Assembly (NCBI GenBank): GCA_964419935.1
Contig: CAYQQJ010000004.1
Coordinates: 62,001-126,000 of the forward strand
From: CAYQQJ01 sp964419935
Lineage (GTDB): Bacteria > Pseudomonadota > Gammaproteobacteria > Pseudomonadales > Cellvibrionaceae
DNA: 64,000 nucleotides
Reading direction: 5' to 3'
The notes under the pieces: generated by a model
Seen by the model: the letters and a program-made list of their open reading frames with translations, nothing else
What the model was told of the DNA's origin: nothing
Databases searched by the model: none
Program-made: the position numbers and the translations under genes
In this document: piece after piece, positions 1 through 6,856 of the stretch
Position numbering within the stretch: position 1 is the first letter of the stretch
Layout of the letters: each line of letters opens with the position of its first letter

Positions 1-334
1 GGTAGGTGGCGCCGGGCAGCAGCAGACTCAAGTAGGTGGGCAAAATCGAAAGCAGATCGATAATCCCATAAAAGCTGCGGATATATCGCCAGCGCTGCGG
101 TGAACAGTAGATCCGAACGAGATACTCCACGGTAAACACTATAGTGAATCCCCATTCGGCCCACAGAATATAGCGGCGGTACTGCTGAGTAAGCAGTACC
201 ATGGAATCAAAGATGACAGTTGCGACACTGAACAGGATCAAGCCAATAAGCAGAACATCAAACCGCTTTCCCGCCGGCGTTTCCGTGCCGAATATGATCT
301 CGTTCAGCTTGTGCTTGACATAACCCTGATTCAT
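1..334 (-). CDS. Voltage-gated-type ion channel, N-terminal part (truncated by window edge)
   Basis: A reading frame begins with ATG at 334 on the minus strand and runs off the left edge with no stop, giving 111 residues. It starts MNQGYVKHKLNEIIFGTETP and contains two hydrophobic segments (about residues 24-46 and 55-75), followed by a charged YLVRIYCSPQRWRYIRSFY stretch and a third hydrophobic segment, IIDLLSILPTYLSLLLPG. This S1-S2-S3-like pattern, with the short amphipathic leader before S1, fits the ion transport protein family (Kv-like potassium channels of bacteria). The pore loop and S4 sensor would lie beyond the window, so ion selectivity cannot be read. It is divergent from the SUI1-family gene at 462. 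The family call is from pattern recognition of the N-terminus only. Confidence 0.75.
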   Translation of the reverse strand, partial: MNQGYVKHKLNEIIFGTETPAGKRFDVLLIGLILFSVATVIFDSMVLLTQQYRRYILWAEWGFTIVFTVEYLVRIYCSPQRWRYIRSFYGIIDLLSILPTYLSLLLPGATY

Positions 335-461
335 ATTGAATTCAACTCTTTTCTGGTAAATAGCCACCTTCGCACCCGGGCAAAACGTGGTCGCGCCTTG
401 GCAAAATGTCTCGCCGGCGCTAACCTTGCGAGTTTCCCCTTTATTCCCTGCAGGTAAGCCT

Positions 462-788
462 ATGCGCAATGACACTTGCCTTGTTTACTCGACCGAAACC
501 GGCCGGATTAACGCGAATGAACCCAAGCCTCCAACTCCGCGCCCCACGGATGGTATTGTCAGATTGCACCGGGAAACCAAGGGGCGAAAAGGTAAAGGCG
601 TCACCATTATTACTGGTCTGGATCTGGCTGAGCAAGAACTCAAAGGCTTGGCCAAGACACTGAAACAACTGTGCGGTACGGGCGGGAGCGTCAAAGACGG
701 CCATATCGAAATCCAAGGCGAACAGCGAGACAAGCTCAAAGCCCACCTGGAAAGTTGCGGATACAAGGTCAAGATCGCCGGCGCCTAA
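462..788 (+). CDS. yciH: SUI1/eIF1-family translation factor YciH
   Basis: This encodes a 108-residue protein of the bacterial SUI1 (eIF1-like) family. The C-terminal half carries the family core: RKGKGVTIITGLDL, then a helix ELKGLAKTLKQLCGTGG, then SVKDGHIEIQGEQRDKLKAHL and a terminal GYKVKIAG strand. YciH-type proteins bind the small ribosomal subunit and influence initiation fidelity, although their role in bacteria is not settled. The frame is open further upstream to 387, but the family-like N-terminus and an AGGTAA purine run just before the ATG at 462 support the shorter start. The first 35 residues are variable and proline-rich. It is probably monocistronic, with an unknown gene 82 bp downstream. 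Confidence 0.88.
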   Translation: MRNDTCLVYSTETGRINANEPKPPTPRPTDGIVRLHRETKGRKGKGVTIITGLDLAEQELKGLAKTLKQLCGTGGSVKDGHIEIQGEQRDKLKAHLESCGYKVKIAGA

Positions 789-870
789 GCCTTACATCAA
801 CCTGGTTCAAATCTTGCTACAGCCCGTTTATCAGCCATAAATGTCAACTGTTTGACGGGGACGCAGACGA

Positions 871-1410
871 ATGAGTGTTACAGAACTCTGGCCGCTTTTT
901 GACACCACCTTGAAAATCGCACTGGGCGCCTGTATTGCGGTCGCCGGCATCTGGCTGGCCAGCCGCATGAAGCACGCATCCTCTATGGATGCCGTCGCGC
1001 AACCGACCAACCGCCGTCTACTTCTATTGGAAGAAATCTCTGCTGATCTTGGCCGCGTCAACCACAGCTTTGCCAAATACTCTGCTTTGGTTATTGAATC
1101 CACCCGTTTCGGCAACCGGTGGCCCGCCGCCCGGCGACAGGAACTGGAAAGAATCAACGCGGAACTGGTGGCGGAGTTCGAGAAATTGGCTCACGCGGAA
1201 TCGAAACTTTTGATGCTTGGCGAAAAAACCATGGAAAAAACCCTGCGCCTCTATGGCTCGAAAATCGCCTTGTTTCGCAAGCAGGTTTATGTCGGCCGGC
1301 AGGACATCAGCGATCAGGAAATTGCAGAGCTGAAAGGGGCTATCATGCAGTTGCGCGAACAGTTCTATGATATTTTGAGTCGACGCTACGACAAATTGCT
1401 CGCGGCCTAG
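871..1410 (+). CDS. Hypothetical membrane-anchored coiled-coil protein
   Basis: This is a 179-residue protein I do not recognise as a named family. One transmembrane segment lies near the N-terminus (about residues 13-32, LKIALGACIAVAGIWLASRM). The rest is soluble, helical and highly charged, with several heptad-like runs (RRQELERINAELVAEFEKL; KGAIMQLREQFYDILSRRYDKL), so it is probably an inner-membrane-anchored protein with a cytoplasmic or periplasmic helical bundle. There are no catalytic motifs and only one cysteine. A GGGGAC run precedes the ATG. It follows yciH on the same strand and faces the PilZ gene convergently with a 27-bp gap. It is a real gene by length and composition; function unknown. 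Confidence 0.7.
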   Translation: MSVTELWPLFDTTLKIALGACIAVAGIWLASRMKHASSMDAVAQPTNRRLLLLEEISADLGRVNHSFAKYSALVIESTRFGNRWPAARRQELERINAELVAEFEKLAHAESKLLMLGEKTMEKTLRLYGSKIALFRKQVYVGRQDISDQEIAELKGAIMQLREQFYDILSRRYDKLLAA

Positions 1411-1437
1411 ATCGTACAACGCCCCGCAAAGCCCAAG

Positions 1438-1857
1438 TCAGACCGGGAAGTCGCCCGCGTAACGGTCAATCCATTCCTGTGCAGCTTCGTCACTCGATAG
1501 CTGACGCCCTTCTTTTTCTCGTACATCAGCACGGTAATGCTCAATGTGGCAAACCTGCTCCACCATACGCACACTGAACCGCGTCACGTTATCACTGAAC
1601 TGTACACCCACCGCATAACCTTCGCCTTCCGGACGGCACCACGCCACCACCCCCTGCGCTTTAAAGGGCGGTGATTCAATCGGAATTTCGATGGTGATAA
1701 CGGAACCGATATCAACCGGCTTTTTGGAACTGAAGCAAAGACCGCCTTCACTGACGTCCCTGAGCCCAAAGGCTCTGTAGGAGCTGTGTTCCTGGGGTTC
1801 GGACCCGACTGAATATTGAATGGGCACGCCAGAAGGATGACGAATGTAGCGGCGCAT
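1438..1857 (-). CDS. PilZ domain protein
   Basis: This is a 139-residue protein dominated by a single PilZ domain, the common cyclic di-GMP receptor fold. The N-terminal RRYIRHPSGVPI gives the RxxxR-type element (RRYIR) and DVSEGGLCF gives the (D/N)xSxxG element, the two parts that wrap the ligand in bona fide receptors. Strands VITIEIPIESPPFKAQGVVAW and GYAVGVQF follow the family pattern. The tail (about residues 95-139) is charged and helical. I place the start at ATG 1857 because the first motif follows at once; an upstream TTG at 1914 would add 19 residues with no better ribosome-binding site. A second, smaller PilZ gene lies at 42549-42815. The output pathway is unknown. Confidence 0.85.
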   Translation of the reverse strand: MRRYIRHPSGVPIQYSVGSEPQEHSSYRAFGLRDVSEGGLCFSSKKPVDIGSVITIEIPIESPPFKAQGVVAWCRPEGEGYAVGVQFSDNVTRFSVRMVEQVCHIEHYRADVREKEGRQLSSDEAAQEWIDRYAGDFPV

Positions 1858-2150
1858 TTTCAGCACATCTAGCCACCGACTGGTTAAGGTAATCAGACTT
1901 CGAAGAGTAAGCAAAATGGCCCACCGGCGCTTAATTGAAAGACAAGACCTATTGCTATGCCTTCAGACCCGTGCGGCGCGGGATGGTTCATGGTGCATTG
2001 ATGCTACCCTTCTGTAAGGTATAGGCCATATACAGACAGTTGCAAGGCAGCATCGGATTCCGATCCAGTCAGTCTACGTAGGGTGTTGATTCGGCTCGTA
2101 CAACAGCGACCACAAGAAGAGCAAAAATTTGTGAGCGCACGGTGCGCAAA
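1858..2150. other. Intergenic stretch between rnhB and the PilZ gene
   Basis: About 290 bp without a convincing gene. Apart from the weak terminator-like palindrome next to rnhB (2121-2147) I see only unstructured sequence. It marks the end of the large lpx cluster: dnaE and accA, which often follow rnhB in related genomes, are absent here. Confidence 0.5.
2121..2147 (-). terminator. Weak candidate terminator after rnhB
   Basis: Just past the rnhB stop the minus strand reads a perfect GCGCAC / GTGCGC palindrome (2135-2147) followed by CTCACAAATTTTTGC. The stem is short and the T run is offset by several bases, so this could be an inefficient intrinsic terminator for the long minus-strand cluster. 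Confidence 0.35.
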
Positions 2151-2726
2151 TCAGAGAACTTCCGGCTGATCAAGCAGCATTTTGACTGGTCCGAATGAAC
2201 AGCGGTGAATTGCACAGGCGCCCAATAACTGAAGAGCGGCCATGTGCTGTTTAGTGGGATACCCTTTATGTGCCGCAAAACCATAGCCGGGGAACTGCGC
2301 GTCCAGCGCGACCATTTCCCGGTCCCGGGTCACCTTGGCGAGAATCGACGCAGCACTGATAGCGGGAATCTTGCTGTCGCCCTGAATGATCGCCTCGGCT
2401 TGGTATGACCACTGTGGCAATCGATTTCCATCCACCAGCACTTTATCCGGCCGAAGAGCCAGTCCATCCACTGCCCGCCGCATAGCCAACAGGCTCGCCT
2501 GCAGAATATTGATTTCGTCAATTTCCTGGGCGCTGGCACGTGCGATACAAAAGCAGGCGGCATTGAGTTGTATCTCGTAAAACAGCGTCTCGCGCTTCTT
2601 TTCGCTCAATGCTTTCGAGTCAGCAAGGCCGGCAATCGGTTTCGATACATCCAGGATCACCGCCGCCGCAACAACATCCCCCGCCAATGGGCCGCGGCCC
2701 ACTTCATCAACCCCTGCAATCAACAT
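2151..2726 (-). CDS. rnhB: Ribonuclease HII
   Basis: This 191-residue enzyme removes ribonucleotides from RNA-DNA hybrids, including single misincorporated ribonucleotides in DNA. The N-terminal GVDEVGRGPLAGDVVAAAV holds the first catalytic Asp-Glu pair and the GRG motif of RNase HII. A later DKVLVDGNRLP supplies the third acidic residue, and AAKGYPTKQHMAAL-like text near the C-terminus (residues about 155-170) is the usual HKGYPT block. Length is normal for the family. It is the last gene of the lpx cluster, six bases after lpxB, so it is almost certainly co-transcribed. ATG at 2726 directly precedes the conserved LIAGVDEVGRG. Confidence 0.96.
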   Translation of the reverse strand: MLIAGVDEVGRGPLAGDVVAAAVILDVSKPIAGLADSKALSEKKRETLFYEIQLNAACFCIARASAQEIDEINILQASLLAMRRAVDGLALRPDKVLVDGNRLPQWSYQAEAIIQGDSKIPAISAASILAKVTRDREMVALDAQFPGYGFAAHKGYPTKQHMAALQLLGACAIHRCSFGPVKMLLDQPEVL

Positions 2727-2732
2727 TCGTTA

Positions 2733-3929
2733 TTATCCTTTTGTCGCCAGTACCAGCGCGCCCACAGCCTTGGCTGCGGTTACGTCCGCATCGCGAGCCA
2801 ACTGCTGGTGAATGGCCCTATAGTCAGCCTGCAATGCGGCCACTGTGTCCTGGTTGCGTAAATAATTGATAACCTCCGCGCCGATGTTCTCCGCGGTGGC
2901 ACGGCTTTGCAACAATTCCGGCACCAGAGACCGCCCCGCCAGCAAATTGGGCAGACCGACGGATTTCACCTTCACGATACGAGACAGGATAGCAAACGAC
3001 AAGGATGCCATCCTGTACGCAATAACCATGGGGCGTTTCAATAAGAGCGCTTCCAGCGTGGTCGTGCCCGACGCCATAACAACAACATCGGCTGCCGCCA
3101 TCACCTGATGTGATTGCCCCGCCACCAAATGGATCGACAGGTCATCATAGTGCTGCAGTAGATCTTCCAGTTGCGCGTGGCGAAACGGATTGGCGGAAGG
3201 GATAATGAACTCTATCGGACCATATTCCTTGGTACACCAGCGCGCCGCGTCCAGGAAATCCCGACCCAGCAACGCAACTTCACTGGCGCGGCTTCCCGGC
3301 AGCAAGGCGACATAGGTGCCCTTGTCGTTAAGACCCAGCTCGCGCCGTGCATCGACGCTATCGACCTGCAGCGGGATCTTGTCTGCCAGTGGGTGGCCAA
3401 CAAAACATACCGGTACCCGATGCTCGCGATAAAAATCCGCCTCAAACGGCAACAACGTGAGCATCAGATCAACAGCCCGCGCAATTTTTTTAATGCGGCC
3501 CTGGCGCCATGCCCAAACCGAAGGGCTGACATAATGCACCGTTTTGATGCCAGCCTGTTTGAGATTAAGTTCCAGATCGAGGTTGAAGTCTGGAGAATCG
3601 ATACCGATGAATACATCGGGAGGATTCGCACGAAAATGTTGCGCGAGAAAACGCCTTATGCGCAAGAGCTCCGGCAACCGTTTGAGCGGTTCGACCAGCC
3701 CCATGACAGCAAGGCGATCCTGGGCAAAAAATGACTTGAAACCCAGAGCCAACATTTTTTCACCGCCGATGCCCTCGAACTGGCAGTTGGGAAACTGCTG
3801 TTTCAGCGCGTGCATCAAGCCGGCGCCGAGAATATCGCCGGAGGCTTCGCCGGCAACTATGCCGATACGCACCGGCTCGAAAGAGACAGGCTGTTCAGGC
3901 GTGAGGTCACCAGGCTGCAATTCAGACAT
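2733..3929 (-). CDS. lpxB: Lipid-A-disaccharide synthase
   Basis: This 398-residue GT19-family glycosyltransferase joins UDP-2,3-diacylglucosamine and lipid X to give the tetraacyl disaccharide 1-phosphate of lipid A at the inner-membrane surface. The conserved VRIGIVAGEASGDILGAGLM is at residues 21-40, and KTVHYVSPSVWAWRQGRIKK, the LLPFE segment, GHPLAD and LLPGSRASEV follow in family order, with the late VMASGTTTLEALL block forming the nucleotide-sugar site. The first 20 residues are a variable extension. It lies between lpxA (13-bp gap) and rnhB (6-bp gap), in the standard Raetz-pathway order. Confidence 0.96.
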   Translation of the reverse strand: MSELQPGDLTPEQPVSFEPVRIGIVAGEASGDILGAGLMHALKQQFPNCQFEGIGGEKMLALGFKSFFAQDRLAVMGLVEPLKRLPELLRIRRFLAQHFRANPPDVFIGIDSPDFNLDLELNLKQAGIKTVHYVSPSVWAWRQGRIKKIARAVDLMLTLLPFEADFYREHRVPVCFVGHPLADKIPLQVDSVDARRELGLNDKGTYVALLPGSRASEVALLGRDFLDAARWCTKEYGPIEFIIPSANPFRHAQLEDLLQHYDDLSIHLVAGQSHQVMAAADVVVMASGTTTLEALLLKRPMVIAYRMASLSFAILSRIVKVKSVGLPNLLAGRSLVPELLQSRATAENIGAEVINYLRNQDTVAALQADYRAIHQQLARDADVTAAKAVGALVLATKG

Positions 3930-3941
3930 GGCGCGAGACGC

Positions 3942-4730
3942 CTAGCGCACGATGCCGCGGGTTGACGCGCGCAGGCTGTCAACCAGTGTTTTGACATGGG
4001 TGTTCTGTGGGGAAAGTGCTTCGATTTCAACAATCGCGGCTTCGAGTGTCAGGCTGCGCCTATAGAGCAACTTGTAGGCTTTGCTCAGAAGCGCCATATC
4101 TTCCTTGCTGAAACCACGTCGCTTGAGGCCTTCGCTGTTAATACTGCGCGCCGCTGCCGGAGCACCGGTGACCATCATGAATGCCGGTACATCCTTGGCG
4201 ATACCTGAACCCATGCCAGCGAAACTGTGCGCACCGATATGACAGAACTGATGTACCAGCACGTAGCCACTGAGAATGGCCCAGTCCCCAATAACCACGT
4301 GACCGGCCAGAGAGGCGTTGTTAACCAGGATGCAATGGTTGTGGATGATGCTGTCATGACCGATATGCACATAGGCCATGATCAGGTTGTTGTTGCCAAT
4401 GGTCGTTTCACTGCGATCCTGCACGGTTCCACGGTGGATGGTGACACCTTCACGAATGATATTGTTGTCACCAATGACCAAGCGAGTCGGCTCGCCCGCA
4501 TACTTCATATCCGGCGTATCTTCACCAATTGTAGAGAATTGGTAGATCGTATTGTTGGCACCAATACGCGTGGGTCCTTTCAGGACCACATGTGACGCTA
4601 CAGTAGTACCCGGCCCGATACTCACGTTCGGCCCGACAATTGAAAACGGGCCAATGGAAACGCCGTCTGCCAGTTCGGCAGTGGGATCCACAATCGCACG
4701 GGGATCTATCGTGATGTTGCTATTGCTCAT
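3942..4730 (-). CDS. lpxA: UDP-N-acetylglucosamine acyltransferase
   Basis: This 262-residue enzyme carries out the first step of lipid A synthesis, transferring 3-hydroxyacyl from ACP to UDP-GlcNAc. The first two-thirds are hexapeptide repeats of a left-handed beta-helix (IDPRAIVDPTAELADGVSIG and similar). The catalytic histidine lies in AYVHIGHDSII and the substrate loop in IREGVTIHRGT. The C-terminal helical part (from about residue 190, GLKRRGFSKEDMALL) is typical of LpxA. Length matches the family. It sits between fabZ and lpxB and is co-oriented with both. Acyl chain preference cannot be judged by eye. Confidence 0.96.
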   Translation of the reverse strand: MSNSNITIDPRAIVDPTAELADGVSIGPFSIVGPNVSIGPGTTVASHVVLKGPTRIGANNTIYQFSTIGEDTPDMKYAGEPTRLVIGDNNIIREGVTIHRGTVQDRSETTIGNNNLIMAYVHIGHDSIIHNHCILVNNASLAGHVVIGDWAILSGYVLVHQFCHIGAHSFAGMGSGIAKDVPAFMMVTGAPAAARSINSEGLKRRGFSKEDMALLSKAYKLLYRRSLTLEAAIVEIEALSPQNTHVKTLVDSLRASTRGIVR

Positions 4731-4751
4731 AACAGCACCTTCGCCCTTGAT

Positions 4752-5192
4752 TCAGCCTACTTTTCGGTCTGCGCACATAATCGTTGCCTTGGTGACCAAC
4801 TGATCATCAACCTTGGCTTCACAGTCGAACTTCCAGATACCGCGCTTTTCCGACACCACTTTCGACTCGATAAAAACCCGGTCTCCCGGAACCACCTGCC
4901 GTTTGAAACGCACATCATCGATACCCGCAAAAAGATAAAGCGAACCATCTTCCGGCGTCTTGTTCATGGTTTTGAAGCCAAGAATACCGCACGCCTGTGC
5001 CATGGCCTCAATGATCATCACACCAGGGAAAACCGGAAACTGGGGAAAGTGACCATTGAAAACATCTTCATTGATACTCACGTTCTTGTAAGCGAGGATG
5101 CGCTCGCCTTCGACCAATTCGACCACCCGATCGATCAGTAGAAAAGGATACCGGTGCGGCAGATAACGCCGAATTTCGTTTACGTCCATCAT
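4752..5192 (-). CDS. fabZ: 3-hydroxyacyl-ACP dehydratase FabZ
   Basis: This 146-residue hotdog-fold dehydratase converts 3-hydroxyacyl-ACP to trans-2-enoyl-ACP in fatty acid elongation and shares its substrate pool with LpxA and LpxD. The catalytic His is in LPHRYPFLLIDRV and the catalytic Glu in FPVFPGVMIIEAMAQ. A TTG at 5228 would extend the frame, but the ATG at 5192 gives the usual MMDVNEIRRYLPHRYPF start and has an AAGGT element about ten bases upstream, so I use it. It lies between lpxD and lpxA, the standard gammaproteobacterial arrangement that couples fatty acid and lipid A synthesis. Confidence 0.95.
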   Translation of the reverse strand: MMDVNEIRRYLPHRYPFLLIDRVVELVEGERILAYKNVSINEDVFNGHFPQFPVFPGVMIIEAMAQACGILGFKTMNKTPEDGSLYLFAGIDDVRFKRQVVPGDRVFIESKVVSEKRGIWKFDCEAKVDDQLVTKATIMCADRKVG

Positions 5193-5261
5193 TAGAATTT
5201 TTACCTTGAGATCAGTCTTTTCGGTCAATCAGTTTGTCGCCATCGCGGCTCTTAGCTATGG

Positions 5262-6293
5262 CTAGGAACCACCATCAGTTTCCAGTTTTTTTACCCGCTC
5301 GAACAATTCGTTAAGGTGGCCGAATCGCACAACGTTCTTTTGCCATTGCCTGGCTGGTTGCACCGGAGTTCCCGAGGAATAAACACCTGGTTCGCGGATA
5401 GACTTTGTCACTACCGTCGCGCCATTGAATTGCACATGATCGGCAATTTTCAAATGGCCACTGATGTTAACACTTCCCCCCAACAGACAATGTGAACCGA
5501 TTTCGGTACTGCCGGCAATGCCACAGCAACCGGCAATGGCAGTGAACTCACCGATTTTGACGTTGTGGGCGATGTGTACCTGATTATCAATAATCACGCC
5601 CTGCTCTATCACCGTGTCGCTCAATGCACCACGATCAATCGTGCAGCCTGAGCCGATTTCAACATTGTTGCCAATGGTCACGGCCCCGAGCTGATGTATT
5701 TTTTCCCAGCCCGAAGCACAGGGAGCAAAACCGAAACCGTCGGACCCAATCACTGTGGCGCTGTGAATCGTGACACCGTCTCCCAGAGAAACGCCGTGAT
5801 AAATAGTGACTTTCGGATAGAGCCGACAGTTAGCGCCGATACGGGAATTAGCGCCGACGTACACGCCGGCAGCAAGCTCGGTGTGATCACCAATCGAAGC
5901 GCCAGCCTCAACAACGCAGTGAGCACCAATGGACGCCGAAGGCGCAATTTCTGCGCTGTCTGCCACCACCGCTGTTGGGTGTATACCTGGCTGGGCTTGT
6001 GGACGCTGGCTGAACAATCCGGATAATTTGGCGTATCCCCAATAGGGATCATCAAGTATCAGGCAGTTACCGTTGTAGCCCTCCGCCAGCTGAGGCGATA
6101 ACACGACCGCTCCAGCGGAAGTCTGCGAAAGATATTTCTGGAACGACTTGCTGGATACAAACGTGATATCCGAAGCCTGTGCATTTTCAATGTTGGCGAT
6201 GCCGTCAATGTCCACATCGGCATCACCTTGCAGCCGCGCGCCAAGTAACTCGGACAAGTCTCCCAGACGGTAGACATTTTTTTGCACAGACAC
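5262..6293 (-). CDS. lpxD: UDP-3-O-(3-hydroxyacyl)glucosamine N-acyltransferase
   Basis: This 343-residue enzyme adds the second 3-hydroxyacyl chain (N-linked) in lipid A synthesis. The N-terminal uridine-binding domain (about 1-100) is followed by a long hexapeptide-repeat beta-helix, with the family blocks VIGSDGFGFAP and VTIGNNVEIGSGCTIDRG and the catalytic His region IIDNQVHIAHNVKIGE. The C-terminal helix NELFERVKKLETD closes the trimer in known structures. It lies ten bases after the Skp-like gene and upstream of fabZ. The start MSVQKNVYRLGDLSELLGA matches the family. Confidence 0.96.
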   Translation of the reverse strand: MSVQKNVYRLGDLSELLGARLQGDADVDIDGIANIENAQASDITFVSSKSFQKYLSQTSAGAVVLSPQLAEGYNGNCLILDDPYWGYAKLSGLFSQRPQAQPGIHPTAVVADSAEIAPSASIGAHCVVEAGASIGDHTELAAGVYVGANSRIGANCRLYPKVTIYHGVSLGDGVTIHSATVIGSDGFGFAPCASGWEKIHQLGAVTIGNNVEIGSGCTIDRGALSDTVIEQGVIIDNQVHIAHNVKIGEFTAIAGCCGIAGSTEIGSHCLLGGSVNISGHLKIADHVQFNGATVVTKSIREPGVYSSGTPVQPARQWQKNVVRFGHLNELFERVKKLETDGGS

Positions 6294-6302
6294 CTCAATG
6301 AC

Positions 6303-6815
6303 CTATTTGGCTTTGTTGAGTTGTTCGGTAAGCTTGGCTGATATATCTGCCTTCTCGGAGGCGAAATAGGCAGACTGGCTATCAAGCACCAGGTCGGCGC
6401 CTTCGGCTTTGACCACAGCGTTCAGGGCTTTTTCAACCTTGGGCTGCATTTCCTGCATGATGTTTTGCATAACAGATTGCTGTTCCGCTTGCATTTTTTT
6501 CGCCGTGTACTGAAGGTCACTGCCAACGGATTCCATTTGCTTGCGGTGCTCTGCAACCTGGTCCGCGCTCCAGGTCATGCCCTTGGATTCGCCTTCCTTA
6601 CGCAGCGCTTCCAGATCTGCCTTCAAGCTCTCGAGTTTTGCTTGCATGGCGGAATAGTCGCTGTCATTTCGCAGAGCCTCGAGTTTCTTCTGTGCATGAT
6701 CCGAACTCAGAATCGCGTTCTGCAAGTTCACGATGACCACATTGGTGGCAGCATGACTCATACCTGCTGCACACATGAATATACCGACTACCAAGAGCTT
6801 CATGATGTGTTTCAT
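6303..6815 (-). CDS. skp: Skp/OmpH-family periplasmic chaperone
   Basis: This 170-residue protein has a Sec signal peptide (MKHIMKLLVVGIFMCAAG, cleavage likely after SHA) followed by the OmpH core VVIVNLQNAIL and a long charged coiled-coil made of Lys/Glu/Gln-rich helices, the tentacles of the trimeric jellyfish fold. Skp holds unfolded outer-membrane proteins in the periplasm and hands them to BamA, its upstream neighbour here. A GTG at 6827 is in frame, but GTGAGGACAATAATG shows that this GTG overlaps the ribosome-binding site, so I use the ATG at 6815. The gap to lpxD is 9 bp, so translation is likely coupled. Confidence 0.92.
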   Translation of the reverse strand: MKHIMKLLVVGIFMCAAGMSHAATNVVIVNLQNAILSSDHAQKKLEALRNDSDYSAMQAKLESLKADLEALRKEGESKGMTWSADQVAEHRKQMESVGSDLQYTAKKMQAEQQSVMQNIMQEMQPKVEKALNAVVKAEGADLVLDSQSAYFASEKADISAKLTEQLNKAK

Positions 6816-6856
6816 TATTGTCCTCACTTACTATTTCATTGAATTGAAAAGTTTGT